DNA from: Hypericum androsaemum
Lineage: Eukaryota > Streptophyta > Magnoliopsida > Malpighiales > Hypericaceae
Direction: 5' to 3'
Assembly (NCBI GenBank): GCA_963995505.1
Contig: OZ023185.1
Span: 1,674,001-1,738,000, forward strand
Length of the DNA stretch: 64,000 bases
Shown: positions 35,331-47,300 of the stretch, piece after piece
Numbering within the stretch: position 1 is the first letter of the stretch
Layout: each line of letters opens with the position of its first letter
Program-made: the position numbers and the translations under genes
Notes under the pieces: model-generated
Seen by the model: the letters and a program-made list of their open reading frames with translations, nothing else
Told to the model about the DNA's origin: nothing
Databases searched by the model: none

Positions 35331-36104
35331 ACTTGTACACTCGTAAAAAAAATTCAGTTGTACATAACTCAGATTTAGAATTGAATACAAAAATTATAAC
35401 ATAGTGACAACAAATTGATAGAGTGATATGTTGTTTTTATACGACCATTTTCAGTTTGTCGGTAACTATGTACCTGAGACCGCCCCTTGGCTTAGAATTC
35501 AGGCTCTTTTAGATTGGCATCTCATCAATGGCTCAAATTCCCATGAAGGGGGCCTTCTTCGCCTTCCGCCTAAGCTGCGCATGTGTTGGGATAAAAATGT
35601 GCGAGAATGTCGATCGATCTCGTGACGGCCCGGAGTGCTCGTCCCAAAGTCGGTCTAATGCTGAAAGTAATAATGGGTGGTCGAAGCCGGGACTACTACC
35701 TACAACTACTAACTAAACTAAGATAAAAGCCGAAGCTTGAGAGAAAATTTGTGTTTTGATCTGGTGATGTCTCTCTGCCTTGCTTATATAGAGAAGAATA
35801 GTGACCCGGCCTCCCTCCTTAGTTGTGTTGTAGTCGGACTCAAAGTCCTCAAAGTTCATCCCCCGATGTGCCTTATCCTTATCCGGCCCGAATTCGAAGA
35901 CCCTGAAGCCTATCTTTTCCAATGCTTATCCCCGCCTAACTCGGATTTCCAGTGCTTATCGCTTTCTTTACAGAGTCTGCACCTACTTTTGCCTCTTGAG
36001 AGTCCAGAGACACTTGGCCTCTTTACACCTCCTGCTGAGAGTCTGGGTTTCCTTGATGTCCTACCTCACTTATGCCCTTTACTTCAGATAGAGATCGAAA
36101 GTCG
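35331..36104. other. Repeat-like region without recognised gene
   Basis: Near 35630 the phrase GTCCCAAAGTCGGTCTAA, followed by a TATATAGAGAA box near 35790, resembles the sequence at 63490-63640 (GTCCCAAGGTCGGTCTAA, TATATAGC). Both are probably parts of one LTR-type repeat family. Longer open frames here carry no recognisable domain. Confidence 0.4.
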
Positions 36105-36109
36105 ATGAG
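36105..36109. repeat. Left target duplication of the solo LTR
   Basis: ATGAG, repeated exactly at 38948-38952. Confidence 0.85.
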
Positions 36110-38947
36110 TGTAATACCATACTCCGTTAATCATATATTTTCGACTTAAGTGAAGTATGCTTAGCCGTATTGACCTATTGGATTAGTATTTAGAGTTACA
36201 TTGCTATGTAAATAGAGTACCAAAGAAAGTTGGAAGGAAAGCATTCGGTATCTCGGACTACCTCGGACGATTCCAAGCATGGTATGATGAATTGATCATA
36301 ATGTCTTCACCTGGGATTTAAAGGAGATGATTCAAAATGGTATTGAAAGGTAAGAAATGGATTTATAAGCTTTGGAAGACATGGATTTGTCATGCTAGTA
36401 ATTTGGACCATGCCTAGCAAGTGGTTAAACAACTCACTTGTATTGTCGATTTTTAAAATGCTTCGGTTGGAATTCTCAGTCTTTAAGTCAACAAGGATTC
36501 ATGTTTCTACACCTTTATGAAGTGTGTATAGACATAATTTGGTCTTCTAAAGATTCTAGATCAAACTTAACAAAGCCTACTCAATTAATTCACAAGTGTT
36601 ATGAAGATAGTTGGGTAAATTCATACAGCAGTAGTACTACTTGGTAAATTGGACATATCCTTCTCAATTTTGCTCCGAATACTACAAATAAATATGATCC
36701 AGAAATTAGACACATGGGGCTACAATTTATCTGTTAACAAGTTTTTCCAACAAGCAACGGAAGTTGGTAAAAAATGGGATCCAAATTACTAAATTCTGAT
36801 TGGACCACATGGAGGGTGGAACCGATCACAAACTAACACTTGCCTTCCTTGCAAATTGACACAAGGACCTTTATAGAAGGGATGCTTATCTATTCAAGGA
36901 CATTGTAAAATATGGAAATATCTAGAAAAATGTGGAAAAAAAGACAAAAAGATCTCAAATCCGAAATAGAAGAGAAAGAGGAGAGAGAGAGAGCAAGAAG
37001 AAGAGAAAGAAGTATGGGAAGAAAGAATGGCTTGGTAAGTGATATTCTCCTTCGATTTAGACTTTTATGTCCTAATAAAAGTTGTAGAGGACTTAAAGAT
37101 CTTTTTAACGGTATATCATATGTTCTATTTGGATTAAGGAATCAACGGAAAATTGATTTTGAACTACAGATTGATTACTGCAGTATTCGATTGAGCGAGT
37201 TTCAGAAGAAGTGTTTGGTAAGCCTACTTGGACTCCGAATTAGACTTTAGTTTCTTCATACAGATTGTAGATGACTCAATAAGCTTTCTACTTTAGTTTC
37301 TTCATACAGATTGTAGATGACTCAATAAACTTTCTAACACCATATCATACGCTCTATTTAGATAAGGGAAGCATCCGGAAAGGTGGTTGCAAGACAGACA
37401 GACTGGCTGGGTTCGGAATTGAGGTAGTTGAAGAAGATATGATCGGTAAGCATATTTTAACTTGAAAATGGAATTTTTATGAAACATAAAAGTTGTAGAG
37501 AACTTAAAGACCTTTCTAGAGCTATATTATTGTCCAATTTGGACAAAGGAATCAGCCCAAAATTATTGTTTCAAAATGGACTGACTGCTGAGTTTTAGAA
37601 ATAAGGTGGTGCATGAAAAATGAATTGATAAGTGATTCTTTGGACTTTTAAGTTGATTTTTACACTTGGTGTGATGATTAAAGAATAGAGCAATGGTATA
37701 TTTATGAAGATATGTACTTGGTTTTGTGTGATCTTGGGTTATATGGGGGCTTTCCGATGTTAGAAGTGATTAGGCTTATCGTGTGCTCGGTATTAATTCC
37801 ATTGGTAAAATAGATTTGTAAGTGCACTTTTGGTAATGAACAAATATTGTACAGGTTATATATGTGTGAATGAGTGAATAATGGACCATGGATTGAAAGG
37901 AGAATAAAATCGAGGAATGAGCATTCGTCAAGTAGTCTTCAAATGGGTAAGAAGATAGAACATGATAAATTAATTTTATTTGGTGCATGTGCATATTTCA
38001 GATCTTAAGTATGTGCGTCTCATGCATATGAGGTTTGTCTATGAATTTTTTGTGTGCATATGTTTTGTGTTTGGTGATATTTGGATTGGTTGATCTCACA
38101 TGTGGTATTTGTGTGTGGCCAGCTAGAGAATATGTTTCCTAGCTCGGGGCCGATTTGTGAGGATGTGTTATGTCCATTTCTATTGGATATGGTCTCGGAC
38201 CTTTGATTATGTGATGGGTATGCTATGTTTGTTTCTGGTGAGAAATGGACAGGTTTTCTCATACTAACCGAGGATGTTAGCCTATGTGCACATAGACATA
38301 GGCTAGGGATATCCTATATTACTACTATATGCTTAGTATTTGATTATGGAAAGGAGATCTGATGACCATGTTAATTTGATTATAGTTCACTGTTTATTTG
38401 ACTATGTGAATATGTGTTTGTGGGATAAGTTGCGTGATAGAATGGGACGTCACGTAGATTGCCCACGTTTTTGTGTGCTTGTGTGATCGTATGATTAGTC
38501 TGTATATTAGTGTTATCTTGAATGATGTGGGACATCGTTAAGTTCTGTCTCTCCCACATGTATCTGGCATAACCCATATGTTATGTTCTATTTGTTTACA
38601 AAGTATTCTAAAATACTCACCCTCCCTCTCACCAGTTTTGCAGGTTCATTTATATGGTCATGTATTTGTCAGGAGATAGCTTCGTTGATGTCAAGTCGAT
38701 TTGCTTCTTCAAGACTTGTCTTAAGTCTCTGGCTTTCATTTTGCTCATTTGTCTAGTAGCTCCGTAGCCACAGTGTTCACTTTGACCCTGGGATAAGTGT
38801 AAAGAATGATTATAATTCTTTTTGAATTTATAAAAGGTGTATGATTTTGTAAAGTTAAAATACGTTTGAGGCTGGCTAGACTCATTAGGTGTTGTAAACG
38901 GATTAGGGTCTAGTGTCAGTCACTGACCCCGCATTTGGGTCGTGACA
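36110..38947 (+). repeat. Solo LTR (2838 bp) of the gypsy-like family
   Basis: It starts TGTAATACC and ends TCGTGACA. It is flanked by the exact 5-bp duplication ATGAG (36105-36109 and 38948-38952). It is the best reference copy for the fragments at 11409-25298. It contains a GA-rich tract near 36980, ~183-bp internal repeat units with GGTAAG/GATAAG motifs near 37033, 37217, 37444 and 37627, and a 46-bp tandem duplication at 37243-37334. A solo LTR forms by recombination between the two LTRs of one element. Confidence 0.93.
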
Positions 38948-38952
38948 ATGAG

Positions 38953-40684
38953 TCTCACTACTTGGACCCGAGACCTTTTGCACTCACAATAGTTAAGTCT
39001 CAGTACTTGGACCCAAGACTTTCCACACTTACAACCTTCCATTAGGTAGCTCTAATAGATAGCTCTACCAACCCGAGCTAATATACCCGATCTCACGGGC
39101 TTAATCAACTCTTTAAAGTTGCAAGTCGTCATCTCGAAGAGACGAATATCGATGATTGCACAGTGCTGACCACTATGGGTCAACATCCTATTACCATCGA
39201 ATTGAACCAGTTTGGCATTGACCGCCATCAGTCAGAACTCCTGGCGCTGACCACCACTGGTCAGAATTCCCGTCGCTGACCATGGCGACTTGGACCCAAC
39301 CTTGCTCCATTTTCCATAGGCGATAACTCCAAGTACCTAGACCCAACTTCGTTTCATCTCTCCATAAGCGCCGACTCCAAGTACTCGGGCCCAACTTCGT
39401 TTTGACTCCCTATAGGTGCTGACTCCAAGTACTTGGACCCAGCTTTGTTTTAACTCTCCAAAGGTATTAACTCCAAGTACCTTGACAAAAGTTGCCGACT
39501 TTATGTACCCAGGGCACTCCATACACCCAAGGCACTCAAGTGACCCAAGATATTCCACACACCCAAAGTACTCAAGTGACCCAAGGCACTCCAATGACTT
39601 CTCATACCCGAATTAAGCCACCGGCTCCACACACACAAGGCACCTCAACAATTTCTCGTACCCAACCTTGAATACACATTTACGCTTGAACCCTTTTAGC
39701 CGTTTGCATTCCGGTCGACTTTCTATTTTAAATGAGTTTTTGACACCTTTGTACTCCGAATTTGAAGAAGTCATCAACTATAAAGTTGTAGAGAATGTTT
39801 TGGCTTCACTCAACAATTTGAACCACCTTAATCGGACTTCGGAATAAAAAGTTATGATTTTCTTACCAAGTCCTGCCGACCATTGCCCAAATCACTGACC
39901 GAAGCTGGTCGAACTGGGTCTGGTATTGATCGAAGCTGGTCAGCACCACCAAATTGCTGACCAAAATTGGTCAGACCGGTCTTGGCACTGACCATTATGG
40001 GTCAGCTTCTCTGTCACTGACCGAAGTTAGATGAGCAATTTTAGCTTCAACCGCTTTTCGACCTTGTTCCACTTTGAATTTGCAAAAGACATGAACTACA
40101 AAGTTGTAGGCCTATCTCTTACATTTTCATAGCCTTAAGAATCATCTCAATTTGAGACTCGAGTACCAAGATATGGTCGATTTACTAATAATGGGTGTGG
40201 GTGCTCTGAGGCAGCTCCTACAAGCCAATGAGCGTCCGACCCCTCCAAGTGAGTGACCCGACTTGGGCAGGGCCTCCTAAAAAGTGTATGACCTGACCTA
40301 TGAGAGTTCCAACTTACTTGAGGCTGATGGTACTGAAACTGACTTGAAGTCAGGGGTACCTAGGTCATCTTACTCTGAGGGTGTCTAAGTTGATTCAAGA
40401 CTGAGGGTATCAACGGTGAGGGTACCCAAGCTGATGTGAGGCTAGGGGTATGCATGTTGCCTTACTTTGAGGGTACCCAAAGTGATTCAAGGCTAAGGGC
40501 ACCTTAGCCGACTTGAGCGTACCCAAGACAAGTTGACGTCCAAGTACAGCTATCTCTATGATCGCACTAGTCAACCCCGAGCTGCCAACATGTTATTTAT
40601 TTGCACTTTAACAGCAGGAAAGACCCAAAGTCATTCCCAGAGAACAGTAAAATTTCATAGGGTCGTTCTGTCTAGGTATAGGTA
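38953..40684. repeat. Degenerate tandem-repeat region
   Basis: Several periodicities are visible: ~48-bp units with ACTCCAAGTACTTGGACCCA at about 39307-39480, CTGACCA..GGTCAG words at about 39160-39300 and 39880-40020, and GAGGGTACCCAAG-type units at about 40320-40520. No gene is supported. It is probably the internal or LTR part of an old repeat into which both the solo LTR and the copia element inserted. Confidence 0.6.
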
Positions 40685-40689
40685 GTTCG

Positions 40690-40905
40690 TGTTGGGTTTG
40701 AATGAATTTATTCAATGCAAGCCCAATAATGGAAAGGCCTAAAAGAAAGGTCCAAAGGGAGATGGAAGGTTGCAATCCCACATTGATTAGAGCAAGGAGG
40801 ATTTCCTTGTTTATAAGGAATTTCCCTCCTTGCCTATCAACTTGATCGGCTACCCAAAAGGCTGACCCACCGCTAGCTGCCTGCGAGGACGGTGCGAAGC
40901 ACCAT

Positions 40906-40956
<51 letters not shown>

Positions 40957-41728
40957 CGCACGCGCTCGCGCACGCACACGTGCGTGTGCGCATGGCGCAT
41001 TGGACGCAGGTCGCAATGGGCGCTTTGTGGCGTACTTGGCACTTCGCACGTGCGCATCGTCGCGAGGAGCTGGAGGAGCCTTAAGTATTTTTCCCGGGTC
41101 CAGAGGCAGCTGCGCAGCTACCGAAGCGACGAGGAGCTGCGAGCGCCTTCAGGTTGGCCGCCGAAGAGGCACGACGGAGTGGAAAGTCCGGGAGGCTTCC
41201 AGAAGGTCGAAGGAGTGCGAGATCTCCCGCGAAAGGGTGCGAGCGCAGCCTGGCGCGCCTGGAAGGATCCGGAAGTCTTCGAAGGGCCACCAGTGCGCCT
41301 GGAAGGATCCAGAAGCCACTGAAGGGCCACGAGCGCAGCCAGTCAGCCTGTTGGCCGAGCGGACGCGTCCCTTCGGGGTGGCTGCCTCCCTGCCTCCTCC
41401 AGCCTATAAATAGGCATGCCCTCCTTGCCATTTCCTCATCCCAGCAGCACATGCATCTCCTAGCATTGTTGTCTTCTCCTCTCCCCCCGTTCTTCATCTA
41501 GAAAAGAGTCCCGAAAGTTCTGGGTATATAAGGGTTCGCCCGAAAGTTTCGAGATACGTGTGCAACGTTCTTGGAAATGCCCTAAACAGTCGTTGTATCT
41601 TGGGGACGATTGCCTTAGCCCGTACCGTACTGAAATATACGGGGCAATCTCGTCTTACGGAGAAAGTGTCCAACACTTGCCTCGACTGAAGTGATCCTAA
41701 TCAAGTACACCAACTCTGACAAACAACA
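40690..41728 (+). repeat. 5' LTR of the copia element
   Basis: 1039 bp, unusually GC-rich in the middle, with an expanded GAGCAC hexamer array at about 40908-40955. A TATA box CTATAAATAGG lies at about 41403-41413 and a second TATATAAGG near 41523. The segment CAATCTCGTCTTACG at 41645-41659 is the perfect complement of 41731-41745, just outside the LTR. Confidence 0.93.
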
Positions 41729-41756
41729 ATCGTAAGACGAGATTGTGTACTTGAAG

Positions 41757-44700
41757 ATGGCATCGACAAGCTCAGCACCAGTGCCAGCGGTCCCGGGAAC
41801 TGCCCACGCCGAAAGGCCGGCCAAGTTCAACGGTACCGAATTCAAGAGGTGGCAACAGAAGATGTTGTTCTACCTGACGATGCTCAACCTGGTCCGATTC
41901 TTGAAGGAAGAGGCTCCGAAGGTAGCAGAAAATGAGGCAGATCAACAGAAGATCAACGCCCTCGATGCATGGAGTCACAGCGACTTCCTATGCCGGAACT
42001 ACGTCCTGAATGGACTAGACGACACGCTCTACAACGTCTACGCGGAAGCTAAGACCGCTAAAGAGCTGTGGAGTTCACTCGAGAAGAAGTACAAAACAGA
42101 GGATGCCGGGACGAAGAAATTCATCGTCGGACGATTCCTCGACTTCAAGATGGTGGACTCCAAGAAGGTCATCGACCAAGTGCAAGAGTTGCAGTTGATC
42201 CTTCACGAGATCCAAGCCAAAGGGATGCAACTCAGCGAGTCCTTCCAAGTAGCTGCTATGATCGAGAAGCTCCCCCCGCTGTGGAAGGATTTCAAAAGCT
42301 ACCTCAAGCACAAGAGGAAGGACATGGGCCTAGAAGACCTGATTGTAAGACTGAGGATCGAGGAGGACAACCAAAAATCCAAAGTCAAGCAAGGCAAGGC
42401 CAACTCTGAGATCACAGTGCACCTCGCTGAGGGAAAAGGTGGCAAGAAGAGGAAGAAGTCTGAGGATAAGCAGAAGGAGCAAAAGCCCAAGAAGAAAAAG
42501 ATCAAGGGTGACTGCTACAACTGCGGGAAACCCGGCCACATGGCTAAGGACTGTCGCCAGCCGAAGAAAGACCAAGGAAAGGCTAACCTGGCTGAAGACT
42601 TGTCCCAGATGGATCTGTCAGCTGTAGTGTTTGAAGCCAACCTGGTGGACAATCCGAGAGAGTGGTTCGTAGACACTGGAGCTACCCGCCACATCTGCTC
42701 GGACAAGGAGATGTTCTCGAACTATATCCCGATCACCGGCCGAAAGCTGTTCATGGGAAACTCCGCAACGTCCAAGATCGTTGGTCTGGGAAAGGTGGTC
42801 CTGAAGCTGACCTCAGGAAAGGAGCTGACCCTCAAGGATGTGCTGCATGTCCCGGACATCCGCAAGAACTTAGTCTCTGGCTCACTGTTAAGCAAATCCG
42901 GTCTTAAGCTTGTATTTGAGGCTGATAAGTTTGTACTGACCAAAGCGGGTCAATTCATAGGAAAGGGTTATCTAGAAAGGGGGCTATTTAAGATGAATGT
43001 AATAACTGTACATCGCACCTTTAACGGTGAAAATAAAGTTAATGCTTCTTCTTACTTGGCCGAGTGTTCTAATTTATGGCATGGTAGATTAGGACACGTA
43101 AATCTAAACTCGCTAAGAAAGTTAGTATGTTTAAATTTATTACCGAATCTAGAGTTCAACACATCCGATAAATGTGAAGTATGTGTGGAGGCTAAAATGA
43201 CCAAAGCACCATTCCATTCAGTGGAAAGAAGTACTACGCCTTTAGAATTAATTCATACGGACACTTGCGATATGAAACACGTGCAAACTAAAGGCGGGAA
43301 GAAATTCTTCATAACGTTTATCGATGATTGCACGAGATACTGTTACGTATATCTCCTAAGGGGCAAAGACGAAGCTCTTGATGCTTTTAAGAGATATAAG
43401 AATGAGGTTGAAAATCAACTCAGCGTGAAAATCAAAATGATCTGAAATGATCGAGGAGGAGAATATGTAGCTCCGTTTGAGGAACTCTGTCAAGAACATG
43501 GCATTATTCATCAGACGACTGCTCCATATTCACCTCAATCGAATGGCGTAGCTGAACGCAAAAATCGAACTCTTAAGGAGATGATGAACGCTATGTTGAT
43601 TAGCTCGGGCTTACCCCAGAACATGTGGGGGGAAGCTGTGCTCTCAGCTAACCACATTCTAAACAAATTGCCACACAAGAAAAGGAATAAAACCCCATAT
43701 GAACTATGGAAAGGAAGGAAGCCTTCCTACGGTTACCTTAAAGTGTGGGGGTGCCTAGCAAAGGTCGAAGTACCTAAGCCTAAGCAGGTGCGAATAGGAC
43801 CCAAGACCATTGATTGCATCTTTATCGGATATGCGCAAAATAATAGTGCTTATCGATTCTTGGTGCATAAATCTGAAACCCTGAGATAAACACGGGAATG
43901 GTCATAGAATCAAGGAACGCAATATTTTTTGAAAATAGCTTTCCTAATAAGGAAAGAAAGGAAGCAAGTCCAAAGAAAAGGGCTCACGAGACTACGCAAG
44001 GGTCAAATCAGAAAGATGATGAACCTAGACGTAGTAAACGGACGAAGGTAACCAAATCTTTCGGTCTGGACTATCTAACCTATGCGTTAGAAGATGAACC
44101 CAGGACAATCCAAGAGGCATTGTCCAGTCCAGATGCTCCTCTCTGGAAGGAAGCTATCAATAGTGAGATAGAATCCATTATGCAAAACCACACGTGGGAA
44201 ATCGTGGATCTCCCACCGGGCTGCAAACCTTTGGGATGCAGGTGGATCCTAAAAAGGAAATACAAAGCTGATGGATCAATCGACAAGTACAAAGGGATAT
44301 AATTTCTTTGACACGTATTCACCGGTCAGAAGAATCACATCGATTAGAGTACTCATAGCTGTTGCAGCACTCTATAACCTCGAGATCCACCAAATGGATG
44401 TAAAAACAGCTTTCCTAAATGGAGAACTGGAAGAGGAGATATACATGGAGCAACCTGAAGGGTTTGTGGCTCCCGATCAAGAGCATAAAGTATGCCGACC
44501 AGTCAAGTCACTATATGGGCTAAAACAAACGCCGAAACAATGGCACGAGAAATTTGACAGAACAATATTGTCAAATGGATTTAAGATCAATGAGTGCGAT
44601 AAATATGTTTACATTAAGGGCACACCTGAAGCTTACGTAATTGTATGTCTCTACGTAGATGACTTACTAATTACGGAAAGCAATAAAGAAGTTATTGTGA

Positions 44701-45602
44701 AAACTAAGAACATGTTAAAGAACCACTTTGACATGAAAGATATGGGTCTGGCAGACGTCATACTAGGAATAAAAATTTCTAGGAAAGCTGACAAAATTAT
44801 CTTGACACAATCCCACTACGTGGAAAGCGTGCTCAAGAAGTTTGAAGCTTTCGACAAACCTCTGGTTAAGACTCCAGTAGATTTGAATCTACACTTAGCC
44901 AAGAATCGAGGGGACCCAGTATCGCAACTGAAGTATGCGCAAATTATCGGGAGCTTGATGTATTTAACAAACTGCACTCGTCCTGATATTGCGTACTCAG
45001 TTAGTAAACTTAGTAGATTCACAAGTAATCCAGGGAAGGATCACTGGCTAGCTCTAGAAAGGGTTTTACGGTATTTAAAACATACCATAAGCCATGGCAT
45101 ACATTATGCTAAATATCCAGCTGTATTAGAAGGATACAGTGACGCAAACTGGATATCAGACACTAAGGACTCCAAATCCACGAGTGGATACGTATTCACC
45201 ATAGGAGGAGGAGCTGTGTCTTGGAAGTCCTCTAAACAAACGTGCATAGCTCGATCCACCATGGAGTCGGAGTTTATAGCGCTAGATAAAGCTGGGGAAG
45301 AAGCTGAATGGCTCAGAAACTTCCTAGAGGATATTCCGTGCTGGAGTAAACCAGTGCCTCCCGTATTGATACATTGTGATAGCATGTCTGCAATCGGGAG
45401 AGCACAAAGTACATTGTACAACGGAAAGTCTCGACATATCCGTCGGAGACACAATACCGTTAGACAGTTGATCTCTAGTGGGGTGATCACCATTAACTAT
45501 GTAAAGTCCAAGGACAACTTAGCTGATCCTTTTACAAAAGGAATCAATAGAGATCAAATGTACAATGCAGTAAGGGGAATGGGATTAAAATTCACACACT
45601 AA
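41757..45602 (+). pseudogene. Copia gag-pol polyprotein gene with nonsense and frameshift lesions
   Basis: The start ATG 41757 opens [20 protein letters not shown]. Gag has a UBN2-like retrotransposon gag region (residues ~15-200) and a zinc knuckle [14 protein letters not shown]. The protease has [12 protein letters not shown], where the usual DSG is DTG. The GAG-pre-integrase region has [14 protein letters not shown], and the integrase core follows. A TGA at 43443-43445 interrupts the integrase just before NDRGGEY. A one-base frame change occurs near 43885. Near 44290 about ten codons, including the start of the RT finger motif, are missing with a frame change. RT then reads well (YVDDLLI at ~44655), as does RNase H ([19 protein letters not shown]), to the stop at 45600-45602. 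Not functional by itself. Confidence 0.92.
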
Positions 45603-46145
45603 AGAACATTCATAGCGGTAACTCAACCATGATGAGTGGAGATCCCACAAACTTGGTTCAATGAGACAACTAAGTTATGGAGGGTTCAGTGAACCACCTG
45701 GAACCTATCTCATTCTCAGAAGCTGCCCAGGTATTAACCTGCAGAGGTGTGGTAAGGTTAAGCATTACGCTTTTAATGATTCCTATACCTTGATTAAGGT
45801 GGAGTATGGCAGGATACTCCTGATAGGAGATCACCTATGTAAGTGTGAAGTGAGGCCGCTTCAAATGGGAAAAACACTTATGAATCCAAGATACGGTCCA
45901 TGGCCGAAATGGACACAACGTGAGAACCTAAATATACTAGGGTTATTATTGTGTAAATGTTATTGTCTTGGTTTACGCAAAAAGCTGACGGTTCAAGACA
46001 TCACGTTCACCGAGCAGCGAGTAAATTCGATAACATATTACTAGAGAAGGTTCAAAGCCACAAGCTACCTGTCTCGATGCAATAATAACACGTCAGAACT
46101 TTCGATTAGAGTCTGCATGCATTAATCATCATTCATGTGGGGGAT
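45603..46145 (+). other. Copia 3' untranslated region and polypurine tract
   Basis: About 540 bp between the RNase H stop and the 3' LTR. It ends in CATGTGGGGGAT, the polypurine tract. The open frame at 45661-46044 has no recognised domain. Confidence 0.6.
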
Positions 46146-47141
46146 TGTTGGGTTTGAATGAATTTATTCAATGCAAGCCCAATAATGGAAAGGCCCAAAA
46201 GAAAGGCCCAAAGGGAGATGGAAGGTTGCAATCCCACATTGATTAGAGCAAGGAGGATTTCCTTGTTTATAAGGAATTTCCCTCCTTGCCTATCAACTTG
46301 ATTGGCTACCCAAAAGGCTGACCCACCGCTAGCTGCCTGCGAGGACGGTGCGAAGCACCGTCCGAGCATGAGCACGAGCACGAGCACGAGCACACGCACG
46401 CGCTCGTGCGCATGGCGCATTGGACGCAGGTCGTAATGGGCGCTTTGTGGCGCACTTGGCACTTCGCACGTGTCGCGAGGAGCTGGAGGAGCCTTAAGTA
46501 TTTTGCCCGGGTCCGGAGGCAGCTGCGCAGCTACCGAAGCGACGAGGAGCTGCGAGCGCCTTCAGGTTGGCCGCCGAAGAGGCACGACGGAGTGGAAAGT
46601 CCGGGAGGCTTCCAGAAGGCCGAAGGAGTGCGAGATCTCCCGCGAAAGGGTGCGAGCGCAGCCTGGCGCGCCTGGAAGGATCCGGAAGTCTTCGAAGGGC
46701 CACCAGTGCGCCTGGAAGGATCCAGAAGCCACCGAAGGGCCACGAGCGCAGCCAGTCAGCCTGTTGGCCGAGCGGACGCGTCCCTTCGGGGTGGCTGCCT
46801 CCCTGCCTCCTCCAGCCTATAAATAGGCGTGCCCTCCTTGCCATTTCCTCATCCCAGCAGCACATGCATCTCCTAGCATTGTTGTCTTCTCCTCTCCCCC
46901 CGTTCTTCATCTAGAAAAGAGTCCCGAAAGTTCTGGGTATATAAGGGTTCGCCCGAAAGTTTCGAGATACGTGTGCAATGTTCTTGGAAATGCTCTAAAC
47001 AGTCATTGTATCTTGGGGACGATTGCCTTAGCCCGTACCGCACTGAAATATACGGGGCAATCTCGTCTTACGGAGAAAGTGTCCAACACTTGCCTCGACT
47101 GAAGTGATCCTAATCAAGTACACCAACTCCGACAAACAACA
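46146..47141 (+). repeat. 3' LTR of the copia element
   Basis: 996 bp, matching the 5' LTR nearly throughout. The main difference is a shorter GAGCAC array (about 46370-46395), which accounts for most of the length gap. The CAATCTCGTCTTACG segment is conserved at about 47058-47072. Confidence 0.93.
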
Positions 47142-47300
47142 GTTCGCATCTTCATAAACATGACTATTTCACAGAACCTCCCTCTTTGATAGTGCCCATA
47201 TAGTTATGCATTTCATGCATGTTGAAACTTACCCAGTAAAAAATTTTGCTACCTTAATACCGTTATGATAAAATCAAAATAGGTATTAACTTTTAATTGG

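Larger units (their letters stand above)
40690..47141 (+). mobile_element. Ty1/copia LTR retrotransposon with both LTRs and an exact target duplication
   Basis: The 5' LTR is 40690-41728 and the 3' LTR 46146-47141, both TGTTGGGTTTG to ACAAACAACA. The flanking pentamer GTTCG is identical at 40685-40689 and 47142-47146. Gag and pol lie between them in the order gag, protease, integrase, RT, RNase H (copia order). A purine tract GTGGGGGA precedes the 3' LTR. LTRs are very similar apart from repeat-length changes, so the insertion is recent, yet pol carries at least three lesions. No tRNA-iMet PBS follows the 5' LTR. Confidence 0.95.

Noticed and set aside
35737..36108. 123-residue open frame upstream of the solo LTR
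   Set aside because: It ends at the LTR insertion site, is Leu/Pro/Ser-rich without motifs, and lies in a repeat-like stretch with a TATATAGA box similar to 63.5 kb.
40892..41501. Several long open frames on both strands in the GC-rich copia LTR (also at 46406-46914)
   Set aside because: They arise from the GAGCAC array and GC-rich LTR sequence, occur in both LTRs, overlap each other in several frames and have no domains.
42068..42943. Alternative frames overlapping copia gag-pol
   Set aside because: They are shadows of the real gag-protease frame, with no motif of their own.
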